A DNA stretch of 64,000 nt from DMER64 sp964554535 (GCA_964554535.1 CAZKPB010000012.1:10520-74519), one strand, 5' to 3'; numbered from the stretch's first letter, positions 37,256-45,822 are shown. Notes: a model not told the origin generated them from the sequence alone. Numbers and translations: made by a program.

Positions 37256-38443
37256 ATGAAAAGCAAAATCATTAATGCAGCCATTTTTTTTGTGGCCTTG
37301 TTGTCCTTTGTGGCAACATCCTGCGCCAAGCAGGAGAGTCCTACTGTTCCTACTCCTCCCGCTTACACTAATTTGAGTAAGAGCGGCACTGCCAATTGCT
37401 ATATAGTGTCGGCGGCCGGAGACTATCGTTTTACTGCTAATATAATAGGTAACGGGCCATCAGGGATCATTGCCGGGGGTGATTTTCACACTGCCTCTGC
37501 CACGATTGCCCCGGAGTCGGTAGAACTTCTCTGGCAGGATACGACTGTTATTACCAATGTGAAGTTGTCTTACATCAAGAATCAAGTTATCTTCAAAACG
37601 GCAAATCCTTTTATTGAGGGGAATGCGGTGATAGCGGTAAAGAATTCCAGCGGTGATATTCTCTGGTCGTGGCATATCTGGTGTACGGACAGGCCGGCTA
37701 ATCAAGTTTACCAAAACGACGATGAGGAAGCTTTCACGCTTCTTGACCGTAACCTGGGGGAAACGGCCGGCACATCGACACCGGGAACCAAGGGCCCCGA
37801 TCCCATTCCCGATGAAATAGTCACTTCCGGGGTGTTTTATCAGTGGGGCAGAAAGGATCCGTTCTCAGGGACTAATGCCTTTGTTAAGGAGGCCACATCT
37901 GCAATGAACGGTACCATCGCCAACACCATCAAGAATCCGTTCACATTCTATACAAGCAAAGGCGCAGGTTCTCCAAAGGACTGGCATTGGTATGAAGAGG
38001 AAGACAATGCAAAGAACGATTACCTCTGGGGCAACCCGACCGGATATGACCCGGATTACACCGCCGTCAAATCCATCTACGACCCTTGTCCTCCGGGATA
38101 TATGGTGCCTCCTGGAGAGGTTTGGACAAATTTCTATTCTGAAACGGAGGTGTCAAATATGGATGGTGCTTGGAGTTCCGGTGGTAATTTCTTCCTTCAG
38201 GGTAACGATAACACACACGGCACGGCCTGGTATCCTGCTTCGGGCAATTTTAGTAGTGGAGAGGGTAAGCATGGTGGCAAAGAAAGCTCCTGTTGGAGTA
38301 GCTCTCCCGCCTCCTCCTCGACTAACTCCGCCGAAGGCCTCGAACTAGGATCTGGCAAAGACCATAATAAATCAAAGATGAAAGACTACGACCGCGCTCA
38401 GGGGCTCTCCGTCCGTTGCCTCTTAGTGGTTAGAACCCTTTGA
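37256..38443 (+). CDS. Surface lipoprotein with FISUMP-type C-terminal domain
   Basis: 395 aa with lipobox FVATSC (Cys about 23). Residues 35-150 hold a beta-rich domain opening NLSKSGTANCYIVSAAGDY and containing ILWSWHIWCTD. From about 160 the C-terminal domain shows the marks of the Fibrobacter-succinogenes-major-paralogue type common in Bacteroidales surface lipoproteins: LDRNLGE, YQWGRKDPF, YDPCPPGYMVP, SSCWSSSP and the terminal SVRCL. These proteins are surface exposed and often occur as variable paralogues; function is unknown. A decayed paralogue lies directly upstream and the long inverted repeat copy A directly downstream, so this is an unstable region. Confidence 0.85.
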   Translation: MKSKIINAAIFFVALLSFVATSCAKQESPTVPTPPAYTNLSKSGTANCYIVSAAGDYRFTANIIGNGPSGIIAGGDFHTASATIAPESVELLWQDTTVITNVKLSYIKNQVIFKTANPFIEGNAVIAVKNSSGDILWSWHIWCTDRPANQVYQNDDEEAFTLLDRNLGETAGTSTPGTKGPDPIPDEIVTSGVFYQWGRKDPFSGTNAFVKEATSAMNGTIANTIKNPFTFYTSKGAGSPKDWHWYEEEDNAKNDYLWGNPTGYDPDYTAVKSIYDPCPPGYMVPPGEVWTNFYSETEVSNMDGAWSSGGNFFLQGNDNTHGTAWYPASGNFSSGEGKHGGKESSCWSSSPASSSTNSAEGLELGSGKDHNKSKMKDYDRAQGLSVRCLLVVRTL

Positions 38444-38445
38444 AT

Positions 38446-38500
38446 GGGCTTTCAGTTGCGCGTGGGCTTCCGCTGCCGGCGCGGATGGAGCTCTTACACG
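38446..38500 (+). repeat. Dispersed GC-rich intergenic repeat, next to inverted repeat copy A
   Basis: TTCAGTTGCGCGTGGGCTTC followed by CGCTGCCGGCGCGGATGGAG resembles 37123-37180 and the minus strand of 63940-64000. It begins 3 bp after the lipoprotein stop and lies 35 bp before the long repeat copy A. In copy B the corresponding element is about 390 bp away, on the same outer side. Confidence 0.55.
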
Positions 38501-38558
38501 TGGCTGTCACTACTTCCCTCCCTGGAAAGGTAACGATATAATCTCTGTTGTCCTCGAC

Positions 38559-38603
38559 GGGAAATAAGTAGCGGGCCCTCCGGAGCCCGGGCCACTTATT
38601 CCC
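38559..38603 (+). repeat. Large hairpin in repeat copy A
   Basis: GGGAAATAAGT on the left pairs with ACTTATTCCC on the right, continuing into GCGGGC/GCCCG with small bulges and an apical CCTCCGGA. The copy B equivalent is at 63479-63523. No T-run follows, so it is not a standard terminator. Confidence 0.8.
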
Positions 38604-38726
38604 GGCGGGAGACGGCCGGACCCATAGTATGAACTCCTATCTCCGTTTATATGTAAAAAAGGACAAAAGAAGGTACCTATCCGGAAAACATAGCGTTTTT
38701 TGGCAAGGTGCTACTTAAAAGGTACT

Positions 38727-38932
38727 GACCTTGCTGAAAAACCCTGTTTTTTTTAGCAAGGTACTTCTTCAGTAAAACCGCACTTTTGCGTAATTATCTA
38801 TATTATAGTTGTTTGTAAAATCCGCCTAAAAGTATGTATACAGACTTTGCCAAAAAGTGCCGGGTATTTTGGCAAGGTGACCCTCTCAAGACCCCGACCT
38901 TGCACAAAAAACCTGTGTTTTTGCTTAAGGTC
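38727..38932 (+). repeat. Three related hairpins in copy A with ACCTTGC/GCAAGGT arms
   Basis: Hairpin 1 (38727-38763): GACCTTGCTGAAAAA with TTTTTAGCAAGGT. Hairpin 2 (38843-38879): GACTTTGCCAAAA with TTTTGGCAAGGT. Hairpin 3 (38896-38932): GACCTT...AAAAA with TTTTT...AAGGTC. All share the same arm design and A/T inner tracts, so they look like diverged repeats of one unit. Copy B equivalents are 63319-63355, 63203-63239 and 63150-63186. Confidence 0.75.
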
Positions 38933-39001
38933 AACGTCACAGCTCATATCACATCCGGTTCTCTCCAGAATTTACCTTTCTTCTAATAAATCTTAATCGG
39001 T

Positions 39002-39112
39002 TTATTCCTGAATAAGGTTGACTCGGGTTATGTTATTCCGGTTAATAGTTGACTGCTGTTTTTATTCCGTTCCTAGGTTGACTCCCGGAATTATTCCATT
39101 GATAAGTTGACC
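39002..39112 (+). repeat. Four-unit tandem array TTATTCC-N8-GTTGAC in copy A
   Basis: TTATTCC starts at 39002, 39033, 39062 and 39091 (periods 31, 29, 29), and GTTGAC follows exactly 15 nt after each start. Bases between the two fixed words vary. The regular spacing, near three helical turns, suggests a protein-binding array. Mirrored in copy B at 62970-63080. Confidence 0.8.
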
Positions 39113-39363
39113 CACAAGCAAAGTTTCTATCAATTACTCCTTTAATTTCAAGTCCGTTGTCTTTCACATTGACTTGTTTGTCCAACTTTTTGGGTTCACC
39201 TCATCGGGGGCAACCTCTATCATTTTTCCGGTTTTGCTTGTCCCGTTCTGTCAATCATTTAGACACTTGCTGTTAATTATTTATACACTACCCTGTGGTG
39301 TAATTTTTTGTAAAACACATGTTGATAGATGTTTATGTTTGTTGGTACAACTTTTGACGTTTT

Positions 39364-39378
39364 TTGTTGACTCAACAA
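39364..39378. promoter_or_regulatory. Short palindrome just before the FtsX permease start
   Basis: TTGTTGA, C, TCAACAA: perfect 7-bp arms around one base, ending 7 bp before the ATG at 39386. It could be an operator or an mRNA hairpin over the ribosome-binding region. It also contains GTTGACTC, the word repeated in the array at 39002-39112. The rest of 39114-39385 is AT-rich without a recognisable gene. Confidence 0.35.
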
Positions 39379-39385
39379 GCAGGCG

Positions 39386-41842
39386 ATGCAAACATTCAGG
39401 AATTTTTTCTTTACTCTCAAGAGATATAAGGTGGCTACGGCAGCCAATCTTTCCGGCCTTATGCTGGCTTATTTTCTTTTTATGATTATTGGTGTGTATG
39501 TTCAAAATGAGTACGGTTTTGACCACAACATTCCTGAGTATGCGTCTTTATACCAAATTGAGAACTTGCGGGATGACGGTATATGGGATGCCAATTGGGC
39601 GCGGCCCACAATAGAACACGTGGTTTTGGGATGTCCGCCGGTGGAAGGCTACGGACTCACCACTACGGTGACTTATGGCATTGGTATAGCCACCAGTGCG
39701 GGGGAAGAGGCCAAAAGTACCATGGCAACCGTCTGCCGTGTGACGCGGGAATATACGGAGGTATTCGGTTTTGATATAGTGTTCGGGGACGTCGCTTGTT
39801 TGGAGGCCTCGGACGGAGTATTGATTTCCGAGTCTATGGCCCGCAAACTGTTTGGCGATGAAAGTCCGTTAGGTCGCCAAATTTTCTGTTCTGAATTTAA
39901 AGGCATTTCCACTATGGCACAAGGGAATGGTGCGGGTGATCCCGGTGTGGACTTTGCAACCCCCTTTAAGGTAGGGGGTGTCTATAAGGATTTTCCGGAA
40001 AACACGCGTCTTGAGAACGCGGTGTATGTTCCCATAATGGAAAAAGAAAGTATGGAAGATTGGAATACCGGATTGTTCTACTGCTTTGTCAAACTACCTT
40101 CTGCCCGGGTCGGAGAAGAAATGTTGGCTCAATATAAGGAACGGAATTCAGAGTTGCTTAACCGCTTGGCAATAAAGGATATTCGTCTGCGTCCGTTGTC
40201 AGAGCTATATTTTGCCCCTTCGGCGCGAGCCGACGCAGCTCCTACCGGAAGCCGACTCCGTACCGATATTTTGTTCTTTATTTCTCTCCTTATCATTGCC
40301 ATAGCGCTGATTAATTATGTGAACCTTTCGGTGGCTCTGGCCCCGGTGCGGGCCAAATCCATTACCATCCGCAAAGTGATGGGGGGTACAGAGGCTATGT
40401 TGCGTGGCAATTTGCTCTTTGAGTCGGTGGCCACCTCTGTGACATCGTATATGTTGGCTTTGGGCTTGTTGTTGTTGGTGTATGACCAGCCGCAGTTGGT
40501 TTCCCTGCTGGGATACAGCATAGACTTGAAGGCCTGTTGGGAGGTACCTGCCATTACGTTTGCGGTAGCGTTGGGCGGAGGGTGCCTGGCCGGGCTTTAT
40601 CCTGCGTGGTATATCACCTCGTTTCCGGCCGTAATGGCACTTAACGGCACCTTTTTGTTGAGCGCTCGAGCTAAAGCCATCCGTAAAGGCCTTGTGGCTT
40701 TTCAATACCTGATATCCATTGCGATGATTGTGGCCTCTCTTTTTATCCTCATTCAGAACAAGTATATAGGAAAGGTCAATCTGGGTTTTAACAGAGAAAA
40801 TATACTGGAGGTGAAGATGAGTATGGGTACGGGGCTTACAGAAAGCGAGGCGTTTTGTAACAAGGTGATGGACCTTTCCGGAGTCCGGGATGTAGCCTTT
40901 TCTCAATTTCAGTTTGTAACAGACCAGAATCGTCCGATTATCGGGTACGTTTTGAATAACCACCACTCTTATATGGGCTGGTTGGGTGTGTCATATAACT
41001 TTCCTCAGATGATGGAGACGAACCTGATTGCGGGGCGCTCGTTCAGGCCTTCTGACCAGGTACCCGATAATCCGCGGGCCGTATGTATCATCAATAAAGA
41101 GGCAGCCAATGAAATGTTGTCTTGGTTTTCCCGTGAAGAAGTGCCCTCCTTGGAAAACCTGATTGGCCGCAGTATATACGACAATGACATCCCGGTAGAA
41201 ATCATTGGAATCATTGACGACGTCCATTACGAGTCTTTGTATAGAAATGTGCGTCCGCTGGGTCTGTGGACGGCCAACAAAGCACATTACCGGCAAATGC
41301 TTCCCGGAAAATATGCCTATGTGAAAATTGCCCCGGGTGACCCGAGGGATTTGATGAAACAAATCAGGCACGTGGCCGACGAACTCAATCCCGGATATCC
41401 GGTAGAGGTCGGTTTCCTTGACCAATCTTTGGACCTGCTTTATACCAAAAGCCATAATCAGGGAATATTGGTGGCGGTGCTGTGTCTGATGGCCGTGCTT
41501 CTCTCTCTGACGGGCGTGTTTGGATTAGTGATTTTCGAGACCCAGGGGATGGCAAAGGAAATAGCGGTACGCAAAGTGTTTGGGTCTACCGTTTCCCAAA
41601 TACTGCTGTTGATAAACAAACCGTTTGTGCGCATAATCCTTATCGGTGCCGTGATTTCCATACCGGCAGCCTATTACGGCGTGTCCGTCTGGCTTAGAGG
41701 TTTTGCCTACCACACCCCGCTGCACTTATGGGTGGCCGGTGCGGCTTTAATGGTAATCCTGGTACTGACCTTTATTACGGTTACTTGGCAGAGCTACCGG
41801 GCGGCGGTTGCCAACCCGGCAAAATTTCGCTCCACCTTTTAA
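39386..41842 (+). CDS. FtsX/MacB-type ABC transporter permease
   Basis: 818 aa. Topology fits the eight-helix Bacteroidota version: one N-terminal helix (about 20-42), a large periplasmic MacB-type domain (about 45-285), helices near 290, 350 and 385, a further helix near 425-450, a second periplasmic domain (about 455-690), and three C-terminal helices (about 690-805). Conserved FtsX stretches are NYVNLSVALAPVRAKSITIRKVMG and KEIAVRKVFGSTVSQIL. It should pair with a separate ATPase for lipoprotein, peptide or drug efflux, but none lies nearby. Orphan gene between repeat copy A and serS. Confidence 0.92.
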   Translation: MQTFRNFFFTLKRYKVATAANLSGLMLAYFLFMIIGVYVQNEYGFDHNIPEYASLYQIENLRDDGIWDANWARPTIEHVVLGCPPVEGYGLTTTVTYGIGIATSAGEEAKSTMATVCRVTREYTEVFGFDIVFGDVACLEASDGVLISESMARKLFGDESPLGRQIFCSEFKGISTMAQGNGAGDPGVDFATPFKVGGVYKDFPENTRLENAVYVPIMEKESMEDWNTGLFYCFVKLPSARVGEEMLAQYKERNSELLNRLAIKDIRLRPLSELYFAPSARADAAPTGSRLRTDILFFISLLIIAIALINYVNLSVALAPVRAKSITIRKVMGGTEAMLRGNLLFESVATSVTSYMLALGLLLLVYDQPQLVSLLGYSIDLKACWEVPAITFAVALGGGCLAGLYPAWYITSFPAVMALNGTFLLSARAKAIRKGLVAFQYLISIAMIVASLFILIQNKYIGKVNLGFNRENILEVKMSMGTGLTESEAFCNKVMDLSGVRDVAFSQFQFVTDQNRPIIGYVLNNHHSYMGWLGVSYNFPQMMETNLIAGRSFRPSDQVPDNPRAVCIINKEAANEMLSWFSREEVPSLENLIGRSIYDNDIPVEIIGIIDDVHYESLYRNVRPLGLWTANKAHYRQMLPGKYAYVKIAPGDPRDLMKQIRHVADELNPGYPVEVGFLDQSLDLLYTKSHNQGILVAVLCLMAVLLSLTGVFGLVIFETQGMAKEIAVRKVFGSTVSQILLLINKPFVRIILIGAVISIPAAYYGVSVWLRGFAYHTPLHLWVAGAALMVILVLTFITVTWQSYRAAVANPAKFRSTF

Positions 41843-41900
41843 ATGGCATGGAAGCCCATTCCATAGATGTCCTGTCTATGGGAACGCCCGAACTGCACTG

Positions 41901-41932
41901 AGGGGGTACCGCAGCCGCCGGTGCAGGTGTAC
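41901..41932. repeat. Possible dispersed GC-rich repeat fragment before serS
   Basis: ACCGCAGCCGCCGGTGCAGG resembles the centre of the GC-rich element at 63940-64000 read on the minus strand. A separate hairpin CCATAGA/TCTATGG (41860-41881) lies beside it. Both sit between the permease stop and the serS promoter. Confidence 0.3.
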
Positions 41933-41951
41933 AATATAAAGATTCTTTGTG

Positions 41952-41959
41952 TAAATTCG
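41952..41959 (+). promoter_or_regulatory. -7 element TAAATTCG for serS-ruvC
   Basis: TAAATTCGC, the same word as before the GH3 gene, ends 21 nt before the serS ATG at 41981. No -33 TTTG at the usual distance. Confidence 0.45.
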
Positions 41960-41980
41960 CAGTTTCTAAACATACGACTT

Positions 41981-43252
41981 ATGTTAACTCTTAAAGTACT
42001 CAGGGAACAACCCGAATTTGTGATTGAACGCCTCTCTATCCGTAATATAGACGCCAGAGCAAGCGTGGAGAAAATCCTGGAACTGGATACCCGACGCCGC
42101 ACGGCCCAGACCAAAGCAGACAATTTGCTGGCTGAACAAAAGAAAGCGGCTGCTCAAATAGGCTCCCTGATGCAACAAGGGAAAAAGGCCGAGGCGGAAG
42201 AACTCAAAAAACAGACGGCTCAGAGCAAGGAATCCGTGAAAGTCTTTGTGGCCGAGCAGGAAGCTTTGGAAAAAGAACTGAATGAAACCCTGGTACTGTT
42301 GCCCAACCTGCCGCACGCCCTGGTAGCCAAAGGCCAGAGCGACGCCGACAATGTCAAGGTACGCGAAGGCGGTCTCATGCCCGATCTTCCCCAGGACGCC
42401 CTGCCGCATTGGGAACTGGCCAAAAAGTACGATATCATAGACTTTGACCTGGGGGTCAAACTGACCGGAGCCGGATTCCCCGTATACAAGGGACAAGGCG
42501 CCCGCCTGCAATTCGCTCTCATCAACTTCTTCCTGGAACGCAACACCAGTGCCGGTTTCAAAGAAATAATGCCTCCCATCATGGTCAATGAAGATTCCGG
42601 GTACGGTACCGGTCAGCTTCCCGACAAGAGCGACCAGATGTACCACGCCGGCCTGGACAACTTCTATATGATTCCCACGGCCGAGGTCCCCGTGACCAAC
42701 ATTTACCGTGACACCATTGTCAACGCTTCCGAACTGCCTATCAAGATGACCGCCTACACTCCTTGTTTCCGCAGAGAAGCCGGTTCTTACGGCAAGGACG
42801 TGCGCGGCCTTAACCGCCTGCACCAGTTTGACAAAGTGGAAATAGTGCAACTGACCCGCCCGGAAGTATCGTATGAAGCGCTGGACCAGATGGTGACTCA
42901 CGTGGAATCCCTGGTACAGGCGCTGGAACTGCCTTACCGCATTGTACGCCTTTGCGGCGGCGACCTGGGCTTTACCTCGGCCATGACCTACGACTTTGAA
43001 GTATATGCCGCAGCCCAGAAGCGCTGGCTGGAAGTCAGCTCCGTATCGTGCTTTGAAACCTTCCAGGCCAACCGCCTGAAAGCCCGTTTCCGCGACGACG
43101 AAGGCAAACTGCAACTGGTACACACCTTAAACGGAAGTTCTCTGGCTTTGCCCCGCATCGTGGCCGCCCTGCTGGAAAACAACCAGACTCCCGATGGTAT
43201 TGAAATGCCGGCCGTACTGCATCCGTACCTTCATTTCTCCAAGATTCAATAA
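41981..43252 (+). CDS. serS: Serine--tRNA ligase
   Basis: 423 aa from the ATG at 41981 (MLTLKVLREQPEFVIERLS); an earlier in-frame ATG at 41867 would add a non-homologous extension across the promoter. The N-terminal antiparallel coiled coil (about 25-105) that clamps the tRNA-Ser long variable arm is visible. Class II motif 2 is CFRREAGSYGKDVRGLNRLH, and the late block LNGSSLALPRIVAALLENNQ is motif 3. The ruvC start lies 3 bp downstream, so the two are co-transcribed. Confidence 0.97.
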   Translation: MLTLKVLREQPEFVIERLSIRNIDARASVEKILELDTRRRTAQTKADNLLAEQKKAAAQIGSLMQQGKKAEAEELKKQTAQSKESVKVFVAEQEALEKELNETLVLLPNLPHALVAKGQSDADNVKVREGGLMPDLPQDALPHWELAKKYDIIDFDLGVKLTGAGFPVYKGQGARLQFALINFFLERNTSAGFKEIMPPIMVNEDSGYGTGQLPDKSDQMYHAGLDNFYMIPTAEVPVTNIYRDTIVNASELPIKMTAYTPCFRREAGSYGKDVRGLNRLHQFDKVEIVQLTRPEVSYEALDQMVTHVESLVQALELPYRIVRLCGGDLGFTSAMTYDFEVYAAAQKRWLEVSSVSCFETFQANRLKARFRDDEGKLQLVHTLNGSSLALPRIVAALLENNQTPDGIEMPAVLHPYLHFSKIQ

Positions 43253-43255
43253 GCC

Positions 43256-43822
43256 GTGTCTAAAGCACGCATTATATTGGGAATTGACCCCGGAACCAAT
43301 ATCATGGGTTTCGGGGTTATTCGTGTACAGGGAAACCAAATGGAAACGCTGGACATGGGCATCGTCTGTATGAAGAAAATCAAGGACCCGTACCAAAAGA
43401 TGGCTTATATCCTGGAACAGATGTACGTGCTGCTGGACAAATACATGCCCGACTGTATGGCCATTGAAGCCCCGTTCTACGGCAAGAACGTACAGTCTAT
43501 GCTCAAATTGGGCCGAGCCCAGGGAGTGGCCATAGCCGCCGCCCTGTCCCGCCAAGTGCCGGTGAGCGAGTACGCCCCCCGTAAAGTCAAACTGGCCATT
43601 ACGGGCCGAGGCGCAGCCACCAAGCTACAGGTGGCCCAGATGCTGCAGCATACGGTCCATTTTGACCAGGAGCCCGCCAGCTGGGACGCCACCGACGCCC
43701 TGGCCATAGCCGTGTGCCACGGCTATCAGTTGCGCGGCGCGGCAATCCCCGCCACCCATACGCAAGCCAAGTCCTGGGCTGCGTTTGTGGAAAACAATCC
43801 CGATCGCGTGGTTAAGAAATAG
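43256..43822 (+). CDS. ruvC: Crossover junction endodeoxyribonuclease RuvC
   Basis: 188 aa with a GTG start at 43256, fixed by the immediately following family N-terminus (SKARIILGIDPGTNIMGFG). It cuts Holliday junctions together with RuvAB. The acidic catalytic set is visible: Asp in GIDPGT, Glu in AIEAPFYGKN, and the Asp pair in WDATDALAIAVCH. Its 3' end overlaps the convergent rluD-type gene by 11 bp. Confidence 0.96.
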   Translation: MSKARIILGIDPGTNIMGFGVIRVQGNQMETLDMGIVCMKKIKDPYQKMAYILEQMYVLLDKYMPDCMAIEAPFYGKNVQSMLKLGRAQGVAIAAALSRQVPVSEYAPRKVKLAITGRGAATKLQVAQMLQHTVHFDQEPASWDATDALAIAVCHGYQLRGAAIPATHTQAKSWAAFVENNPDRVVKK

Positions 43823-44825
43823 AGGCGGCCGCGTATTGTCTCCATTTTTCCAGAACCGATTGAAAATCGGCCGGAAGCGGCGTTTCAAAAAAGACTTCTT
43901 TGCCTGTGGACGGATGTACAAAGCCCAAGGTGCGCGCGTGCAACGCCTGACGGGGCATCAGCGCAAAACAATTTTCCACAAACTGACGGTATTTGGAGAA
44001 CTGGGTTCCCTGGCAGATGCGGTTGCCTCCGTAGCGGGCGTCGTTGAACAACGGATGCCCAATGTGGCTCATATGCACGCGTATTTGGTGCGTGCGGCCC
44101 GTCTCCAGACGACATTCCACCAGAGTGACGTAACCAAAACGTTCCAGTACGGTGTAGTGGGTGACGGCCGGTTTGCCGCTGTTGCCGTCGGTGACGCAAA
44201 AGCGCAGGCGGTCGGAGGGGTCTCGGCCAATATTGCCGGTAATGGTGCCGGCATCTTCTTTCACGTTGCCCCACACCAGTGCCAGATACTGCCGTTTGAC
44301 TGTGTGGTTGAAAAACTGTTTGGCCAGCCGGAACTGGGCCACGTCCGACTTGGCTATCACCAACAGCCCCGACGTGTCTTTATCAATACGGTGCACCAAA
44401 ACGCCCATGCGGTTATCGTTGGCTTCTACCACGCCTCGTGAGCCAAAGTGCCAGGCCAGGCCGTTGAGCAGCGTGCCCGTGTAATTGCCGTGACCCGGAT
44501 GCACGGTCAATCCGGCGGGCTTGTTGACCAGCAGCACGTCGTCGTCTTCGTAAGGAATGTCCAGGGGAATGTCTTCCGCCATAATCTGAAATTCGCGGCG
44601 CTCGTAGGGCAGCAGAATACGGATCTGGTCCAGCGGCTTGACGCGGTAGTTGTTCTTGACAGGCTTGTCATTGACCAGCACATAACCGGCATCACAGGCC
44701 ATCTGCACGCGGTTGCGCGATGTGGATTCCAGATGATCGGTCAGGTAACGGTCAATACGCAACAGGTCCTGTCCTTTGTCTACAGAAAGATGATAGTGTT
44801 CAAATAATTCCGGATCTTCCGCCAT
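43812..44825 (-). CDS. rluD: RluA/RluD-family rRNA pseudouridine synthase
   Basis: 337 aa. An N-terminal S4 RNA-binding domain (about 15-80, LRIDRYLTDHLESTSRNRV) is followed by the pseudouridine synthase domain with the catalytic motif VHRIDKDTSGLLVIAK (about 142, catalytic Asp in RIDKDTSG) and the LETGRTHQIRVHM block. Length and domain order fit RluD, which modifies 23S rRNA helix 69; RluC cannot be fully excluded. It is the last gene of a minus-strand run, 2 bp after the PASTA gene, an arrangement common in Bacteroidota. Confidence 0.92.
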   Translation of the reverse strand: MAEDPELFEHYHLSVDKGQDLLRIDRYLTDHLESTSRNRVQMACDAGYVLVNDKPVKNNYRVKPLDQIRILLPYERREFQIMAEDIPLDIPYEDDDVLLVNKPAGLTVHPGHGNYTGTLLNGLAWHFGSRGVVEANDNRMGVLVHRIDKDTSGLLVIAKSDVAQFRLAKQFFNHTVKRQYLALVWGNVKEDAGTITGNIGRDPSDRLRFCVTDGNSGKPAVTHYTVLERFGYVTLVECRLETGRTHQIRVHMSHIGHPLFNDARYGGNRICQGTQFSKYRQFVENCFALMPRQALHARTLGFVHPSTGKEVFFETPLPADFQSVLEKWRQYAAASIS

Positions 44826-44827
44826 AA

Positions 44828-45652
44828 CTACAGAGTATCTGTGGCAGCGGTTTCTTCTACTGGGAACTCCTCTACCTTGAGCAGTTCAAGATCTACGGTT
44901 AACGTGATATTCACCTCTGTACCCAAGGGCCATTCCGGAACGGAAGAATATTCGGGGTATTGGCGGGCCACACGGGCAGAGAGTGTGTCTGCCCCCGTTT
45001 GTACCGAGGCGTCATAACGGATAATGCCCACGTTAAGGCAGTGGTCGGTAATGATATCTTTAGCGGCTTCCAGACTTTTGCCTTTGAGAGAAGGAACGTA
45101 GGCCAGCGCGTGTTCCACGCTGACTCCCAGTTCCAGGTCAATGTCGCTGAAGGCGTCAATCTGGAGTCCCGAGGCAATATCGCGGCCTTTATAGCGTTGT
45201 GCCAGCACGTTGTTGGTGGCCATGTCGGGGCGGTAAGTGAGGCGGCCCAGTTGAAGGCCTCTGGAAGAAAGTACCGCCTTGGCCTGACGCAGTGAGAATC
45301 CCACCAGCGACGGCATTATCACTTGGCGTGGAGTTACGGAATTGATTGTCAGTTCAATGCGGCGGTTCTTCTTGACGTGTTGGCCGGCCGGGGGAACCTG
45401 ACGGAAAATGGCGCCTTTGGGACTATCGGGTATATACAGGGAATCCGTCACCTCCAACCGCAGATGCAGCGGTTTGGCAACTTCATGTGCTTCTGAAAGA
45501 GAAAGTCCGGAGAAATCCGGAAGGATATAGTCTTGTTTATGGCGTGTGAAACGGGATAAGAAAATAAGTGTGCCTATAAAAAGCACACATAGAAAAATAA
45601 GAATCCATAGCAGATTCTTAAGTATGGGTCTATTTTCCAACACGCTTGACAC
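44828..45652 (-). CDS. Membrane-anchored PASTA-domain protein
   Basis: 274 aa: a short cytoplasmic N-terminus, one transmembrane helix (about 12-33), then three PASTA-type repeats (about 41-105, 108-180, 185-258) with the usual PDFSGLSLSEAHEVA, PSLVGFSLRQAKAVL and PSLKGKSLEAAKDII openings. PASTA domains bind peptidoglycan or beta-lactams in kinases and PBPs; here there is no kinase or transpeptidase domain. A cell-wall sensing or scaffold role is likely. The gene is tightly packed between rpmH and rluD. Confidence 0.9.
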   Translation of the reverse strand: MSSVLENRPILKNLLWILIFLCVLFIGTLIFLSRFTRHKQDYILPDFSGLSLSEAHEVAKPLHLRLEVTDSLYIPDSPKGAIFRQVPPAGQHVKKNRRIELTINSVTPRQVIMPSLVGFSLRQAKAVLSSRGLQLGRLTYRPDMATNNVLAQRYKGRDIASGLQIDAFSDIDLELGVSVEHALAYVPSLKGKSLEAAKDIITDHCLNVGIIRYDASVQTGADTLSARVARQYPEYSSVPEWPLGTEVNITLTVDLELLKVEEFPVEETAATDTL

Positions 45653-45655
45653 GTA

Positions 45656-45808
45656 TTAGAATTGCTCTTCGCTGGATACGGTTAATTTTTTACGACCGTG
45701 ACGGCGGCGGGCTGCTAATACGCGACGTCCGTTGGGAGTGGACATACGCTCACGAAAACCGTGTTTGTTACGGCGTTTGCGTTGTGAAGGTTGAAAAGTG
45801 CGTTTCAT
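45656..45808 (-). CDS. rpmH: 50S ribosomal protein L34
   Basis: 50 aa, start at 45808 and TAA at 45656-45658. The sequence begins MKRTFQPSQRKRRNKHGFRE and continues RMSTPNGRRVLAARRRHGRK, the unmistakable L34 pattern, with a short acidic tail. The usual rnpA partner is not next to it; instead it lies between rsmG and the PASTA gene. A strong promoter sits 60-90 bp upstream, inside the end of rsmG, so it has its own transcription start. Confidence 0.97.
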   Translation of the reverse strand: MKRTFQPSQRKRRNKHGFRERMSTPNGRRVLAARRRHGRKKLTVSSEEQF

Positions 45809-45822
45809 ATCTTATATCTTCT

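Larger units (their letters stand above)
38535..39113 (+). repeat. Long structured non-coding repeat, copy A (inverted partner at 62969-63547)
   Basis: About 579 bp that reappear in reverse complement at 62969-63547. From 38551 to 39054 the copies align base for base without gaps (positions sum to 102082) with 26 differences counted by eye, about 95% identity; 38842-39054 contains only one. No credible ORF is present. Internal order: large GC-rich hairpin (38559-38603), three hairpins with ACCTTGC/GCAAGGT arms (38727-38763, 38843-38879, 38896-38932), and four tandem TTATTCC-N8-GTTGAC units (39002-39112). It fills most of the 942-bp gap between the FISUMP lipoprotein and the FtsX permease. Confidence 0.9.

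Noticed and set aside
39002..39112. Possible CRISPR array
   Set aside because: Only four units, the conserved part is two short words rather than a full repeat, and there are no cas genes. The same holds for the 73-bp tandem at 63724-63916.
38444..39385. tRNA, small peptide genes or a transposase in the gap
   Set aside because: No cloverleaf, no plausible ribosome-bound ORF and no transposase motif; the region is explained by repeats and AT-rich sequence.
41867..41980. Longer serS start at 41867
   Set aside because: The added residues have no counterpart in seryl-tRNA synthetases and the -7 box at 41952-41959 lies within them.
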